Shown one piece after another: positions 8,353 through 17,750 of a stretch of 36,638 nt of DNA. Positions within the stretch are counted from its first letter, which is position 1. Each line of letters begins with the position of its first letter. The position numbers and the translations under genes are program-made. The stretch spans positions 1 through 36,638 of the forward strand of contig JAIKZD010000028.1 of assembly GCA_024682555.1 (NCBI GenBank), written 5' to 3'. The notes under the pieces were generated by a model. The model ran no database searches. It saw only the letters and a program-made list of their open reading frames with translations, and was not told where the DNA came from. The stretch comes from Lachnospiraceae bacterium (GTDB lineage: Bacteria > Bacillota > Clostridia > Lachnospirales > Lachnospiraceae).

Positions 8353-9476
8353 TGTTTACACCAGACGGTCTTATTTACTATCTCAGTATAACTCTGTATT
8401 ATTTTTACTACCTTAGCGGATACGTTGGTATCTTCATAATCCGCAGGAAGAGCCGTTTCTTCCCTGCCTTCGAACATGGCTACCGAAAGGTCGAGAGCTC
8501 TTTCCACGTCTTTTTCCTTTATCCCGCCTATGACTATTGTCCCCTTATCAAGCACCTCCGGTCTTTCGGTGGATGTCCTTATGAGAACTCCGGGAAAATT
8601 AAGCATAGCGGATTCCTCTGACAGGGTTCCGCTGTCAGAGAGCACACAGTAGGCATTCATCTGAAGCTTGTTGTAATCAAGAAATCCGAAGGGCTTCATA
8701 TCGGAAACCAGCGGATGGAACCTGAAGTTTCTCTGCTGTATGAATTTCCTGGATCTGGGATGAGTGGAATAAATCACGGGCATTTTGTATTTTTCGGCCA
8801 CATGATTCACCGCGTTCATGAGACTTAGGAAGTTTTCCTCTATATCGATATTCTCTTCCCTGTGGGCGGATAAAAGGATGTAACCTCTTTCCTTAAGGCC
8901 GAGTTCCTTAAGGACATTGCTTTTTTCTATCTCTTCCATATGATTCCTTAAGACTTCCCTCATGGGTGAGCCCGTGACAAAGACCGTCTTTCCGTCAATT
9001 CCCTCGGACAGAAGATATCTTCTGGAATGCTCGGTATAGGGAAGATTGATGTCCGATATATGGTCCACTATCTTTCTGTTGATCATCTCGGATACATTAA
9101 AATCCCAGCATCTGTTGCCGGCTTCCATATGAAAGATGGGTATCTTAAGCCTCTTTGCGGATATGGCCGACAGGGCGGAATTTGTATCCCCGAGTATCAG
9201 AACCGCCTCGGGTTTTTCCTGCTTCATAAGGGCATAGGATTTTGCGATTATATTGCCCATGGTCTCCCCCAGGTCATTTCCCGCGGCATTCAGATAATGA
9301 TCGGGTTCCCTCAGTTTTAGCTGTTCGAAGAAGACCTGATTGAGTTCATAGTCGTAATTCTGTCCCGTATGTACAAGAATGTGGTCAAAATACTTATCGG
9401 CGCATTTTATCACTGCGGATAAGCGTATTATCTCCGGTCTTGTACCGATGATCGTCATAAGTTTCAGTCTGCTCAT
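8349..9476 (-). CDS. capG: UDP-N-acetyl-L-fucosamine-forming 2-epimerase (CapG/FnlC type)
   Basis: The 375 residues match the UDP-GlcNAc 2-epimerase family: TIIGTRPEIIRLSAVIKC at the start, HTGQNYDYELNQVFFE, then LGDTNSALSA and FHMEAGNRCWD leading to NRKIVDHISD. The MEAGNRCWD and GDTNS forms, rather than the VEAGLRT form of WecB, are those of the CapG/FnlC/WbjD branch. That branch epimerises UDP-2-acetamido-2,6-dideoxy-L-talose to UDP-L-FucNAc. Placement directly after capE and capF, in pathway order and with a 4-nt overlap, supports this. It is a soluble cytoplasmic enzyme of usual length. A generic ManNAc-forming 2-epimerase is the alternative, but context makes it unlikely. Confidence 0.9.
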   Translation of the reverse strand: MSRLKLMTIIGTRPEIIRLSAVIKCADKYFDHILVHTGQNYDYELNQVFFEQLKLREPDHYLNAAGNDLGETMGNIIAKSYALMKQEKPEAVLILGDTNSALSAISAKRLKIPIFHMEAGNRCWDFNVSEMINRKIVDHISDINLPYTEHSRRYLLSEGIDGKTVFVTGSPMREVLRNHMEEIEKSNVLKELGLKERGYILLSAHREENIDIEENFLSLMNAVNHVAEKYKMPVIYSTHPRSRKFIQQRNFRFHPLVSDMKPFGFLDYNKLQMNAYCVLSDSGTLSEESAMLNFPGVLIRTSTERPEVLDKGTIVIGGIKEKDVERALDLSVAMFEGREETALPADYEDTNVSAKVVKIIQSYTEIVNKTVWCKQ

Positions 9477-10591
9477 TCTTTTTCCACGCTTTCATGATAT
9501 GTATCCGGATGGTCCGGATCAAAGGGTTCATTGGCCCAGATGACAGTGATCAGGTCCTCATCCCCCTCGTTTATGATACAGTGAACATACCCGGGCGGGA
9601 TATCCACCACATTAAGGTTCTCGCCCGATACATGATACTCGATTATCTCATCCGTATCGTAATCCCTGAATTGAAGGCAGCCCCTGCCCTTAACCACAAG
9701 AAATTTTTCAAGCTTAGTATGATGCCAGTGGTTCCCCTTGGTGATACCGGGCTTTGCCACATTAACCGCGATCTGTCCCCCCGCTTTTGATCTCAAAAAC
9801 TCCGTGAAGGATCCTCTGTTGTCGGCCTTCATTTTTAACGGATATGAAAAATCGTCCGGCGGAAGGAAGCTTAAATAGGTGCTGAAAAGCTTTTTGGTAA
9901 ACTCATCCGAAAAATCGGGAAGCACAAGGTTTTCCCGTAAAGCATCAAAGCTTTTTATAAGCTCTGCCACCCTCCCAAGCTTCACCGTATGGATAACGGG
10001 GATCATGCAGAAATCCCCCAGGGAATTCTCCCTGCCCTCAAGGGCATTTATGAACTCATTCACCACATCATCTATGTAAACAAGTTTAAGCACCGTTTCC
10101 GGATCGTTTACCTTTATCTCAAGACCTCTTGCTATATTATGACAGAAGGTTGCCACGGCACTGTTGTAATTCGGCCTGCTCCATTTTCCGAAAACATTCT
10201 GGAGCCTGTATATGATGACCTTTACCCCGTTCTCTTCGCTGTAGCGAAGCAGCAGGTCTTCACCGGCTTTTTTGCTCTCTCCGTAGGGGTTTGAGAGCTC
10301 TGCCTGAATAGATGAGGTTATGAGAACGGGTGCCTTATTGCCGTTTTTTCTGAGACTGTCAAGGAGGATCGACGTAAACCCGAAATTTCCCTCCATGTAC
10401 TGTGAAGGATCCTTCGGCCTGTTGACCCCGGCAAGATGAAACACGAAATCGCACTCTTTTGTATAAACATCAAGAAGATCCGGATCCGTATCAATTTCAT
10501 ATGGCAGGATATCCTCATATCCCCTGTTTTTTAACTCCGCAATGAGATTCTTTCCTATGAACCCCTTTGCACCCGTCACCAGCAGTTTCAT
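9473..10591 (-). CDS. capF: CapF/FnlB-type bifunctional reductase-epimerase with cupin domain
   Basis: This 372-residue protein has two domains. Residues 1-250 form a short-chain reductase with GAKGFIGKNL at the nucleotide site and the YGESK (YxxxK) motif in SNPYGESKKAGEDLL. Residues from about 255 form a cupin barrel with GNHWHHTKLEKFLVVKGRG and YVHCIINEGDEDLI, whose His residues fit the zinc site known in CapF. In S. aureus the cupin domain 3-epimerises the CapE product and the reductase domain reduces the 4-keto group, giving the L-talo sugar nucleotide used by CapG. The gene starts 2 nt after the capE stop with AGGGA upstream. Length and both active-site regions look intact. Confidence 0.93.
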   Translation of the reverse strand: MKLLVTGAKGFIGKNLIAELKNRGYEDILPYEIDTDPDLLDVYTKECDFVFHLAGVNRPKDPSQYMEGNFGFTSILLDSLRKNGNKAPVLITSSIQAELSNPYGESKKAGEDLLLRYSEENGVKVIIYRLQNVFGKWSRPNYNSAVATFCHNIARGLEIKVNDPETVLKLVYIDDVVNEFINALEGRENSLGDFCMIPVIHTVKLGRVAELIKSFDALRENLVLPDFSDEFTKKLFSTYLSFLPPDDFSYPLKMKADNRGSFTEFLRSKAGGQIAVNVAKPGITKGNHWHHTKLEKFLVVKGRGCLQFRDYDTDEIIEYHVSGENLNVVDIPPGYVHCIINEGDEDLITVIWANEPFDPDHPDTYHESVEKE

Positions 10592-10593
10592 TC

Positions 10594-11634
10594 CTATCCC
10601 TGTTTCCCCGTTCTTTCGATGTTATAATTTTCTATCTCATCCCTTATATATTTTAAGGACATGAGCTTTTCCTTAACCTCGGAAACATTCAGTATGGTGG
10701 TGTTATTTGAATTGAATTCCGAAAGCCTGCTCCTCTCCTGATTACCGTCTATGAAGTACTTATCATAGTTTAAATCTCTCTGATCCGCGGGAACCCTGTA
10801 GAAATCACCCATGTCTATGGCCCTTGAGCACTCCTCGTTGGTAAGCAGGGTCTCATACATCTTTTCGCCGTGTCTGATGCCTATTATCTTTACCTCATTA
10901 TCCGCATTAAAAAGCTCTTTGACTGCCTGTGCAAGAACCTCGATGGTACAGGAAGGAGCCTTCTGGACCATGATATCTCCCGCCTCGGCATTCTCAAAGG
11001 CAAACAGCACAAGCTCCACCGCTTCCTCAAGGCTCATTATGAACCTTGTCATCTTAGGCTCGGTTACCGTAAGGGGTTTTCCGGCCTTGATCTGTTCGAT
11101 GAAAAGCGGTATCACCGATCCTCTCGAGCACATCACGTTCCCGTATCTTGTTCCGCAGATGGTGGTAGCCTCGGGATCCACCGTTCTTGATTTTGCCACA
11201 AAAACTTTTTCCATCATTGCCTTGGAGGTTCCCATGGCATTGACGGGATAGGCGGCTTTATCCGTAGACAGACAGATGACTTTTTTTACCCCGGCCTCTA
11301 TTGCAGCCGTCAGCACGTTATCCGTTCCGATGACATTTGTCCTTACAGCCTCCATCGGGAAAAATTCGCAGCTTGGTACCTGCTTTAAGGCTGCCGCATG
11401 GAAAATATAATCCACCCCGTGCATCGCATCACGCACCGACTGTATATCCCTTACGTTTCCGATATAATACTTGATCTTCGGATTTCTGTACTGATGCCGC
11501 ATGTCATCCTGCTTTTTTTCATCTCTTGAAAAGATACGGATCTCTCCTATGCCGGTATCTAAAAACCTGTTGAGTACGGCATTTCCGAATGATCCCGTTC
11601 CACCGGTTATAAGCAGGGTCTTTCCGTCAAACAT
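10594..11634 (-). CDS. capE: UDP-GlcNAc 4,6-dehydratase/5-epimerase (CapE/FnlA type)
   Basis: The 346 residues show a Rossmann TGGTGSFGNAVL at positions 8-19 and the inverting dehydratase signature FHAAALKQVPSCEFFPMEAV, followed by LSTDKAAYPVNAMGTSKAMM. The usual short-chain dehydrogenase YxxxK is MGTSK here, that is Met in place of Tyr, a replacement that is characteristic of CapE-like enzymes rather than a defect. It catalyses the first step toward UDP-L-FucNAc from UDP-GlcNAc. An AGGAGA site lies seven to eight bases before the ATG. It is the first of three consecutive pathway genes and directly follows a WbuB-like GT4 that may use the product. Confidence 0.93.
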   Translation of the reverse strand: MFDGKTLLITGGTGSFGNAVLNRFLDTGIGEIRIFSRDEKKQDDMRHQYRNPKIKYYIGNVRDIQSVRDAMHGVDYIFHAAALKQVPSCEFFPMEAVRTNVIGTDNVLTAAIEAGVKKVICLSTDKAAYPVNAMGTSKAMMEKVFVAKSRTVDPEATTICGTRYGNVMCSRGSVIPLFIEQIKAGKPLTVTEPKMTRFIMSLEEAVELVLFAFENAEAGDIMVQKAPSCTIEVLAQAVKELFNADNEVKIIGIRHGEKMYETLLTNEECSRAIDMGDFYRVPADQRDLNYDKYFIDGNQERSRLSEFNSNNTTILNVSEVKEKLMSLKYIRDEIENYNIERTGKQG

Positions 11635-11652
11635 AATGATTCTCCTTCTGTA

Positions 11653-12837
11653 TCAGAGTGATTTTTCTATAAGGTCAACAGACCTTTGCACATTAAAGTT
11701 ATCCTTCAGATATGTGTACCCTTTATTACCCATTTCTTCCCTCAGGGCCCTGTCCCCGGAAAGCTTAAGCACCGCGTTCACAAAACCATCGATATCATCG
11801 GAGGAACACCAGAGTCCGAATTTTCCTTCTTTCTCCACCAGACTCCTTATATCGGTGATCTCATCGGTGCAGGCAAGTACCGGTTTTTTCATGGCCATAT
11901 ATCCCAGTATCCTGCTTGGGTAATTTGGTATGGTAAATCTGTGGTCAAGGGAGATGATCCCCACATCACAGGCCTTCATTATCCTGTTGTATTCGGACAC
12001 CGGCAGATATTCGATAAAGGTAAGGCCCGGCAGCTTTTCCGATGCTTTTCTGACCTTTTCCTTTTCACTGCCCTTTCCTATTATGAGGAATTCTATATCC
12101 TCTCTCCCTGCAAGCCTTTCATCTGCCATGGCATCCAAAAGGAAATCGATGGCCTGGGGTCTTCCCAGGTTGCCGCCGAAAACAAACCTTACTTTTGAAG
12201 GATCCTTTGAGGTTTCCGGCCCCTTAAGATCCTCTTCCCCGTTTATCTTCACGGTATTCGGAAATACCATCAGTTTCTCTTTCGGAACAAAAGGATAATG
12301 TCCCTGGATGTACTCAAGGTTTCCGAAGGACATACAGCCTATAACATCCGAATACTCATAGAGCTTTTTCTCCTGCGCTTTGAAATACCTGTGGATAAGG
12401 GAACTTTTGCCGAAAAGTCCGATATCCACCGCATTCTGCGGAAAAATATCCTTGAGCATAAGGAAGGTCTTTGCCTTAAAGTACCTTTTACAATACCGGA
12501 CGACTCCCGCAAATGACACCGGAGGGGTTGCATAGAGTATCAGGTCAAAGCTTTCATCCTTAAGATATTTTTTTACGGAAGCCTTAAGTACAGGCTCCAT
12601 CTTAAGGGTATTGATCCCTTTTTTTATGAGTCCCACATTGAAGTTTTCCCCCACCAGGACTCTTAAAAAGCGCACACCGTATTCTTCCCTGAGCACCGTC
12701 TTTTCGATGTTTTCCGGACTGTCGGCTATACAGACAGTGATATCATGCCCCGATGCTTTCAGTGCATTGATGAGATCCGGATAGATCCCCTGCTCGTTAA
12801 GCCTTATATCGCTTAAGGTTATATATAATATCTTCAT
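11653..12837 (-). CDS. GT4 glycosyltransferase, WbuB-like; candidate FucNAc transferase
   Basis: From the ATG at 12837 the protein has 394 residues. A TTG three codons earlier is possible but would sit only two bases from the GAGG, whereas the ATG is about eleven bases away and lies just after the upstream stop. The N-terminus is MKILYITLSDIRLNEQGIYP. The middle has LKDIFPQNAVDIGLFGK, a stretch typical of WbuB/WcaI-like GT4 enzymes. The donor-binding part contains VRFVFGGNLGRPQ and IPNYPSRILGYMAMKKPVLA, in place of a standard E-x7-E. WbuB in E. coli has been proposed to transfer L-FucNAc, and the adjacent capEFG cassette makes the same donor. The donor is inferred; GT4 membership is not in doubt. 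Confidence 0.83.
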   Translation of the reverse strand: MKILYITLSDIRLNEQGIYPDLINALKASGHDITVCIADSPENIEKTVLREEYGVRFLRVLVGENFNVGLIKKGINTLKMEPVLKASVKKYLKDESFDLILYATPPVSFAGVVRYCKRYFKAKTFLMLKDIFPQNAVDIGLFGKSSLIHRYFKAQEKKLYEYSDVIGCMSFGNLEYIQGHYPFVPKEKLMVFPNTVKINGEEDLKGPETSKDPSKVRFVFGGNLGRPQAIDFLLDAMADERLAGREDIEFLIIGKGSEKEKVRKASEKLPGLTFIEYLPVSEYNRIMKACDVGIISLDHRFTIPNYPSRILGYMAMKKPVLACTDEITDIRSLVEKEGKFGLWCSSDDIDGFVNAVLKLSGDRALREEMGNKGYTYLKDNFNVQRSVDLIEKSL

Positions 12838-12842
12838 CTGTA

Positions 12843-13529
12843 TCAAAGCCTCTTAACGGCGGATAAAAGCTCGTCAAAGGATCCTATGCGGATATCTTCC
12901 CTTATGTCTTCCCTGTATCCGGCATTTTCATACACCGATCCTTTTCTGTATATCCTGATGGTGGATATCTCCTTATCCTTACCGATATAGAAATCCTTCT
13001 CCGGATTATCCCCCACATATACAAGATCCGAAAGCTCTGCGCAGAAAGCCTCCTTCATCATGATAAAGGGTCTTTCATCGGGCTTCCCGTAACCTTCCCC
13101 CAGCTCACCGGTTATGATGATCCTGTCAAAAAAAGAAAATGCATCAAGTGCCTTAAGCTTGTTTCTCTGGGAGATTACAAATCCGTCGGTTATAATGCCA
13201 AGTTTAAATCCAAGCTCCTTAAGCTCCTTAAGGGAGGGCATGACATCATCATAATAGGACACGGAAGGTTCGTGCTCCCTGTATATCCTGATAAGCTCCT
13301 TAATATCCTCACCGGTATATGCCGTGTTCTTACCCTCAAGATATCTGTTAAAAACAAACCGCGGGCTTTCTTTATACAGAGCATAGAGTTCTTCCTTTAT
13401 CTTTTCCTCATCGTATCCCGGAAAATACCGGTCTTTAAGATACCTTGCGGTTTCGGCGTATCCGCTCCTTATAAAATCATCTTCAGGTGCAAGAGTGTCA
13501 TCAAGATCAAACAAGATCACTTTTTTCAT
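12843..13529 (-). CDS. HAD-superfamily hydrolase
   Basis: A 228-residue HAD subfamily IA phosphatase-like protein. Motif I is FDLDDTLAPEDD (residues 7-18) with the nucleophile Asp and general acid Asp. Motif II is the GIITDG segment, the GKPDERPF lysine region is motif III, and VYVGDNPEKDF is motif IV. It has a helical cap between residues 20 and 90. It overlaps the ATP-grasp gene by 23 nt and has GAGGG seven bases before its ATG. The tight coupling to an ATP-grasp enzyme and a sugar phosphate transferase suggests that it dephosphorylates a sugar or amino-acid phosphate intermediate. The substrate is not known. Confidence 0.87.
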   Translation of the reverse strand: MKKVILFDLDDTLAPEDDFIRSGYAETARYLKDRYFPGYDEEKIKEELYALYKESPRFVFNRYLEGKNTAYTGEDIKELIRIYREHEPSVSYYDDVMPSLKELKELGFKLGIITDGFVISQRNKLKALDAFSFFDRIIITGELGEGYGKPDERPFIMMKEAFCAELSDLVYVGDNPEKDFYIGKDKEISTIRIYRKGSVYENAGYREDIREDIRIGSFDELLSAVKRL

Positions 13530-14508
13530 CCACTACCCTCATGTTTTCATCCAGCATGATACTGCTGTCATATCTGAGAAAGATCACATCGGTACGGTGA
13601 TCATCCTTAAAGCTTAAGCTTTCCCCCCTTAACAGTCTGTAGAGGTTCTCACAGGAATCCGCCCCCGCCATTATGGACATGGGTGCACCTCCGCCGAAAC
13701 GGGGATTGATCTCGATATATTCTATCCCTCTCTTTGTTTTCCTGAGCTGTACGGTGATATGTCCCACGGGCTTAAGGGCTTCCATCAGTCTCCTTACATC
13801 CGCCGCTATCTCTTCATCCCTGACTACCTTTCCCTTGGCAATCTCACCGCTTCTTACGGCTATCCTTATCCTGGGTACAAGGGTGATGATATTCGAATCC
13901 ATGTCAAGAAAAACATCCACCGTATATTCCTCGCCCTCCATGTAATCCTGGATCATGGGCGATTTGATGAGGGGCAGGATGTTTTCAAGCATTTCCCTGT
14001 TATCCGCTCTGTAGGTATCTATGCTGGAGCTTCCGTCCACAGGCTTTATGAATAAGGGGTAGTTTTCCTTTTTATCCCTGATCTCTTCCATGGTGTAGAG
14101 TCTCGGGACCTTAAACCCGTTTTCCAGAAGGAAGTTCTGGGTGTTTATCTTGTTTCTGCAGATCTTTATCACCGAAAGATCCGAAATAAGGACAGCTGCC
14201 CCTGTCTTTTCTTCGATCCTGTCCTTATTGTCGGCAAGGATCAGAAGCTCGGTATCTATGGTGGGAACTATGAGTGAGATATGCTTCTGTCTGCATATTT
14301 CGATCACCGCCTCAATATATTTCCCCGAATCGATCCTGGGAACTATGACCTTTTCGTCCGCAAAGAAAAGCGCCGGAGCCAGATCACTTGCATCCGCACA
14401 TACCACGGATCCTTCTATCCCCAGTCTGTCCCTTGCGTCTTTAAAACATTTTACAAGCTCCACTCTTCTGCCTGCACTTAATATCAGAATATTGATCCTG
14501 TCCGCCAT
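13507..14508 (-). CDS. ATP-grasp domain protein (CarB/PylC-like)
   Basis: The chosen ATG at 14508 begins MADRINILILSAGRRVELVK and gives 333 residues. It follows the preceding stop by 1 nt with AAAGG upstream. A GTG 13 codons earlier is less likely. Residues 1-100 form a pre-ATP-grasp Rossmann domain. The grasp region has PLFIKPVDGSSSIDT, the YMEGEEYTVDVF strand and the metal-binding EINPRFGGGAPMS. Such enzymes ligate a carboxylate to an amine through an acyl-phosphate, for example amino acid to sugar amine. Its setting between a PglC-like transferase and a HAD phosphatase suggests that it modifies a repeat-unit sugar with an amide-linked group. That role is inference; the fold assignment is firm. 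Confidence 0.87.
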   Translation of the reverse strand: MADRINILILSAGRRVELVKCFKDARDRLGIEGSVVCADASDLAPALFFADEKVIVPRIDSGKYIEAVIEICRQKHISLIVPTIDTELLILADNKDRIEEKTGAAVLISDLSVIKICRNKINTQNFLLENGFKVPRLYTMEEIRDKKENYPLFIKPVDGSSSIDTYRADNREMLENILPLIKSPMIQDYMEGEEYTVDVFLDMDSNIITLVPRIRIAVRSGEIAKGKVVRDEEIAADVRRLMEALKPVGHITVQLRKTKRGIEYIEINPRFGGGAPMSIMAGADSCENLYRLLRGESLSFKDDHRTDVIFLRYDSSIMLDENMRVVDEKSDLV

Positions 14509-14509
14509 A

Positions 14510-15124
14510 TCATCTGCTGCCTTTAAAGTAATCCATGGTGGCTGCACCCTCAGGGCTTATACCGTCTCTTTTGAGGACATTTCCCACCGTCATGAAAATG
14601 ATCTTTAAATCCATGAGAAAAGAATACTTCTCGGTGTACTCCACATCATATTCGAATTTTTCCTCCCAGGTGATGCTGTTGCGGCCGTTGACCTGGGCCC
14701 AGCCGGTAAGTCCCGGTCTCACATCATGCCTGTGGCTCTGTCTCTCGTTATACAGCGGAAGATACTGTACAAGCAGGGGTCTCGGCCCGACTATTGACAT
14801 ATCGCCCTTAAGTATGCAAAAAAGCTCAGGAAGCTCGTCAAGACTTGTGGACCTGAGTTTCTTTCCGAAGGGGGTAAGCCTCTTTTCATCCGGCAGAAGT
14901 TCACCCTTTTCATCTCTTTCATCCGTCATGGAGCGGAACTTATACATATGAAAGACCCGTCCCTTAAGACCCGGTCTGTCCTGGAAAAAAAACACCGGAC
15001 TTCCGAGTTTTACCCGTATAAGGACAAAAAGGACCAGATATACGGGGGACAGAATGATCATTGCCGAAAGCGAAAGGATGATATCCAGTATTCGTTTTAT
15101 ATATTTTCTGTATAACATATCCAT
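14510..15124 (-). CDS. PglC-like initiating sugar-1-phosphate transferase (short monotopic form)
   Basis: This 204-residue protein is the minimal bacterial sugar transferase. One N-terminal re-entrant helix ([19 protein letters not shown]) is followed by [20 protein letters not shown] and YKFRSM. The catalytic Asp-Glu dyad is in [11 protein letters not shown], and then come [22 protein letters not shown] and [11 protein letters not shown]. It transfers a sugar-1-phosphate from a UDP-sugar to undecaprenyl phosphate on the cytoplasmic side, starting repeat-unit synthesis. PglC enzymes prefer di-N-acetylbacillosamine or related sugars, but no bacillosamine genes are seen nearby. No strong ribosome site is visible; the start lies 2 nt after the upstream stop, so coupling is likely. 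This is one of two initiating transferases in the operon. Confidence 0.92.
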   Translation of the reverse strand: MDMLYRKYIKRILDIILSLSAMIILSPVYLVLFVLIRVKLGSPVFFFQDRPGLKGRVFHMYKFRSMTDERDEKGELLPDEKRLTPFGKKLRSTSLDELPELFCILKGDMSIVGPRPLLVQYLPLYNERQSHRHDVRPGLTGWAQVNGRNSITWEEKFEYDVEYTEKYSFLMDLKIIFMTVGNVLKRDGISPEGAATMDYFKGSR

Positions 15125-15126
15125 GA

Positions 15127-16305
15127 TTATACCATTTTTCTGTTATTTATAAACCCAAACAGCAAAAGAAGCATTATGGAGAAGGGTGCCACTATGATAT
15201 AGTTTTCCATAAATGCCGCAAAAAGCATGCCGAATATTCCCGCCATGGCAGTCTTTGCGATGCGGTCCGATGATACCCGCTCCCTTATTCCGTATAGTCG
15301 AAACAGCGCAAACATAAGGGTTACGGTAAAAACCACTATCCCGTGTACAATGAGAATATCAAGAAACCCCGAATGCACCTCGAAAAGACCCTCCATCCAG
15401 TCAAGCTTCATCTGATAGGAGGACCCAATGCCCGTAAGAGGCATCCTTAGATAGGCCTCCCAGAGCTCCTGCCAGATCTCTTCTCTTCCCGAAATAAGAT
15501 CCTTGTAAAAGATCCTTACGGAGAATACTTCCTTCATCCTGCCAAGCCATACATAAATGGCCGAAAAGACAACCGCTCCCAGGGTTGAGCCAAGGCATAA
15601 AACTCCGTAGAGTATCTTATTCTTCCAGACCTTTTCCGGAATAAGATAGAGTATCACAAACATTATGAGCCCTGCCAGGGCACACCTTGATCTGTACCAG
15701 GAAATGATGTTAAAGGAAAGGGCAAACAGAAATACCTCGAAAGCCCTTAAGGCACAGCGCCACCTCTTATCCTTTATGCGCGGGGCAAGATATTCAACGG
15801 CAAAAATAAGAAAGAAGAATCCGGTAATGAGCACAAGGCCCCCGTAATTGGTGTTGTATCCCTTAAAATATCCCTTGACATCCACCGTCCAGTAAATGAA
15901 GAAGGCCCCCGTATACAGGGCTGCGATGATCATCTCCCTGTCATTAAGCCTTATTTTGTTCGCCAGATAGAATATGAGCAGAAAATCCGCTGCTGTTAAT
16001 ATGGCTCCCTTATCCGAACCTATCAAAAAAAGATTTATGAGGGCATACACATCCGCAAATACCATCAGATAAAAAGCGGGATCCCGCATCAAATATCTGA
16101 TGTCCGTATAACAGAAAAGGGTTATGGCAAGAAAAAATCCCGCGATAAGGGTCCCATAAGGGGCCGTAAGTATATACCAGTCATAAAAATGAAAATAAAG
16201 GGTTGTAAGCACAAAAACAGCGCACAGAAGGGAAAGATTTCCGATCCTCCGCCTTTTTTCCGCCTTTGTCTCTTCCTGTTTTTCTTCCTGCTTTAATTCT
16301 TCCAT
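15127..16305 (-). CDS. O-antigen ligase/polymerase-like membrane protein (candidate 2)
   Basis: The 392 residues begin with a very charged 20-residue cytoplasmic tail ([19 protein letters not shown]) and then alternate hydrophobic helices. The signature loop is [20 protein letters not shown] followed by TGIGSSY and, after a short gap, LIVHGIVVF. This matches the Wzy/WaaL superfamily. It is a paralogue of the protein at 17737-19014: both share [18 protein letters not shown], a GYNTN element and the SGRE.IW...PLTGIG loop. The two flank the flippase gene. One may polymerise repeat units and the other may ligate or polymerise a second glycan. Its start has only a weak ribosome site, and it overlaps the flippase end by 13 nt. 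Confidence 0.75.
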   Translation of the reverse strand: MEELKQEEKQEETKAEKRRRIGNLSLLCAVFVLTTLYFHFYDWYILTAPYGTLIAGFFLAITLFCYTDIRYLMRDPAFYLMVFADVYALINLFLIGSDKGAILTAADFLLIFYLANKIRLNDREMIIAALYTGAFFIYWTVDVKGYFKGYNTNYGGLVLITGFFFLIFAVEYLAPRIKDKRWRCALRAFEVFLFALSFNIISWYRSRCALAGLIMFVILYLIPEKVWKNKILYGVLCLGSTLGAVVFSAIYVWLGRMKEVFSVRIFYKDLISGREEIWQELWEAYLRMPLTGIGSSYQMKLDWMEGLFEVHSGFLDILIVHGIVVFTVTLMFALFRLYGIRERVSSDRIAKTAMAGIFGMLFAAFMENYIIVAPFSIMLLLLFGFINNRKMV

Positions 16306-17750
16306 TTTTTCTGCTTCACCGTTTCAGATAACTTCTTTACGATACTGACCGCTTCCGGCAGGTACATTGCGAGTATGAGGATGAACAATACCCCGCAGAT
16401 CATGTAGGGGTCCGTCCCTCCCTTTATCATTATATAAGCCTCCGCGGCAAGGAGGATATAGGATATATGGCTTTTTATTATCGCTTTTTTGAAGGAGACG
16501 TATTTCTTTACCATAAAATAGGCCATGATGAACATTATATAATAAGATACCGCAGTGGCGATAGCCGCACCCATGGCCGAAAGTCTTCTTATGAGGATCA
16601 GATTTAGCAGCACGTTTATCACGGCACCGGCAAAGGTTGCAATCCCCATTGCCTTTGAATCCTTGTTCGCAAGACATATAGAGCCGAAGAAACCCGTCAT
16701 GGCGCCGAATACGACAGAGATCAGAAGGGGAGGGACAAAGGTCCAGGCCGTATAAAAATCCTTTTTGAACATAAAGGCCGCAAAGATCCTGACCGTCAGT
16801 ATCAGGAACGAACTGCCCGTAACCATGAAGGCATTATAAAACCTGAACATTTCATTAAAGAATCCTTCACTGTTTTCATCATTAAAGCTTTTGGTTGCGG
16901 ACATCTGAAAGCTCTGGGCAAATATCCTCTGAAACACACTTAAGATGGCAGGTATCTTATATGCAACTCCGTAGATCCCGTTTACGGCCACCCCGCAAAA
17001 TGCGGAGACCATATATCTGTCGGAAGCATTGTTTATCCATGCACCGGTGGAATATGCGATAAGAGGCACCCCATAGTCAAGCAGTTCCTTTTCAAAGGAC
17101 GGATCGTCGATAACCCTCCTTAAGGAACCGATACCTCCTTTTTCTCCGTCCTTTTCATACAGATAAGGGGCATAATGTCCCGAAAGGATTAACATCAGTA
17201 CACAGGCCAGGGAAAAGGCCGCAATCTGTGACAGTATATATCCGTAGATACCCATCTTTATGACAAGTAACAGTAAGAGGTTTGAAGCGATCAATACCGC
17301 CGTTGAAAAGATACTGCCGCTTACAACTATCTTTACCTGCTCGCAGCCCTGAAAGAAAAGGACAAGATATTCATAGGATGAATTTGCAAGAAAAAGCAGT
17401 CCGAATATGAGAAAATATCCTCTCACGGCAGGGAAAAAGAATGAAAACAGTGTACAGGAAACAATGACGAAACAGGAAGCTCTCAGGGTATACCGGATCC
17501 CGATCTTAAGTATCTGACTCCTTTTTTCCGAGCATTCTATCCCGTATCTGAGCGCCGCTTCCCCGGTATTTACGGTAAGAGCAGGCACCAGCAGCAAAAG
17601 GGTCGTCTGCATGACATCACAGATACCGTAGTCCTTTGTGGAGAGAACATTCGTATAAAAGGGCACAAGCAGAAAGACCAGGAGCTTTGATACAAAATTG
17701 CTGATCGAAAACAGAGCCATATTTCCGGCAAAATACCTATACTTCCCCAT
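16293..17750 (-). CDS. Oligosaccharide flippase (Wzx/MATE-like)
   Basis: A 485-residue, full-length member of the polysaccharide biosynthesis (MOP) superfamily with about 14 hydrophobic helices. The N-terminus has FSISNFVSKLLVFLLVPFYT followed by NVLSTKDYGICDV, the classic flippase opening. Later come SDRYMVSAFCGVAVNGIYGV and LNLILIRRLSAMGAAIATAV, also typical. It is expected to move undecaprenyl-pyrophosphate repeat units to the outer face. It is flanked by two paralogous polymerase-like genes and overlaps both by 13-14 nt, so the three form a coupled export and polymerisation block. GGGGAAAG lies upstream of the ATG. Confidence 0.92.
   Translation of the reverse strand: MGKYRYFAGNMALFSISNFVSKLLVFLLVPFYTNVLSTKDYGICDVMQTTLLLLVPALTVNTGEAALRYGIECSEKRSQILKIGIRYTLRASCFVIVSCTLFSFFFPAVRGYFLIFGLLFLANSSYEYLVLFFQGCEQVKIVVSGSIFSTAVLIASNLLLLLVIKMGIYGYILSQIAAFSLACVLMLILSGHYAPYLYEKDGEKGGIGSLRRVIDDPSFEKELLDYGVPLIAYSTGAWINNASDRYMVSAFCGVAVNGIYGVAYKIPAILSVFQRIFAQSFQMSATKSFNDENSEGFFNEMFRFYNAFMVTGSSFLILTVRIFAAFMFKKDFYTAWTFVPPLLISVVFGAMTGFFGSICLANKDSKAMGIATFAGAVINVLLNLILIRRLSAMGAAIATAVSYYIMFIMAYFMVKKYVSFKKAIIKSHISYILLAAEAYIMIKGGTDPYMICGVLFILILAMYLPEAVSIVKKLSETVKQKKWKN

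Noticed and set aside
10594-11634. Possible inactivation of the CapE-like enzyme, because the YxxxK Tyr is replaced by Met.
   Set aside because: Met at this position is a feature of the CapE-type inverting dehydratases, and the rest of the protein is intact.
14509-14547. An upstream GTG start for the ATP-grasp gene adding 13 residues.
   Set aside because: It lies inside the preceding coding region, while the ATG at 14508 has an AAAGG site and starts exactly where the Rossmann domain begins.
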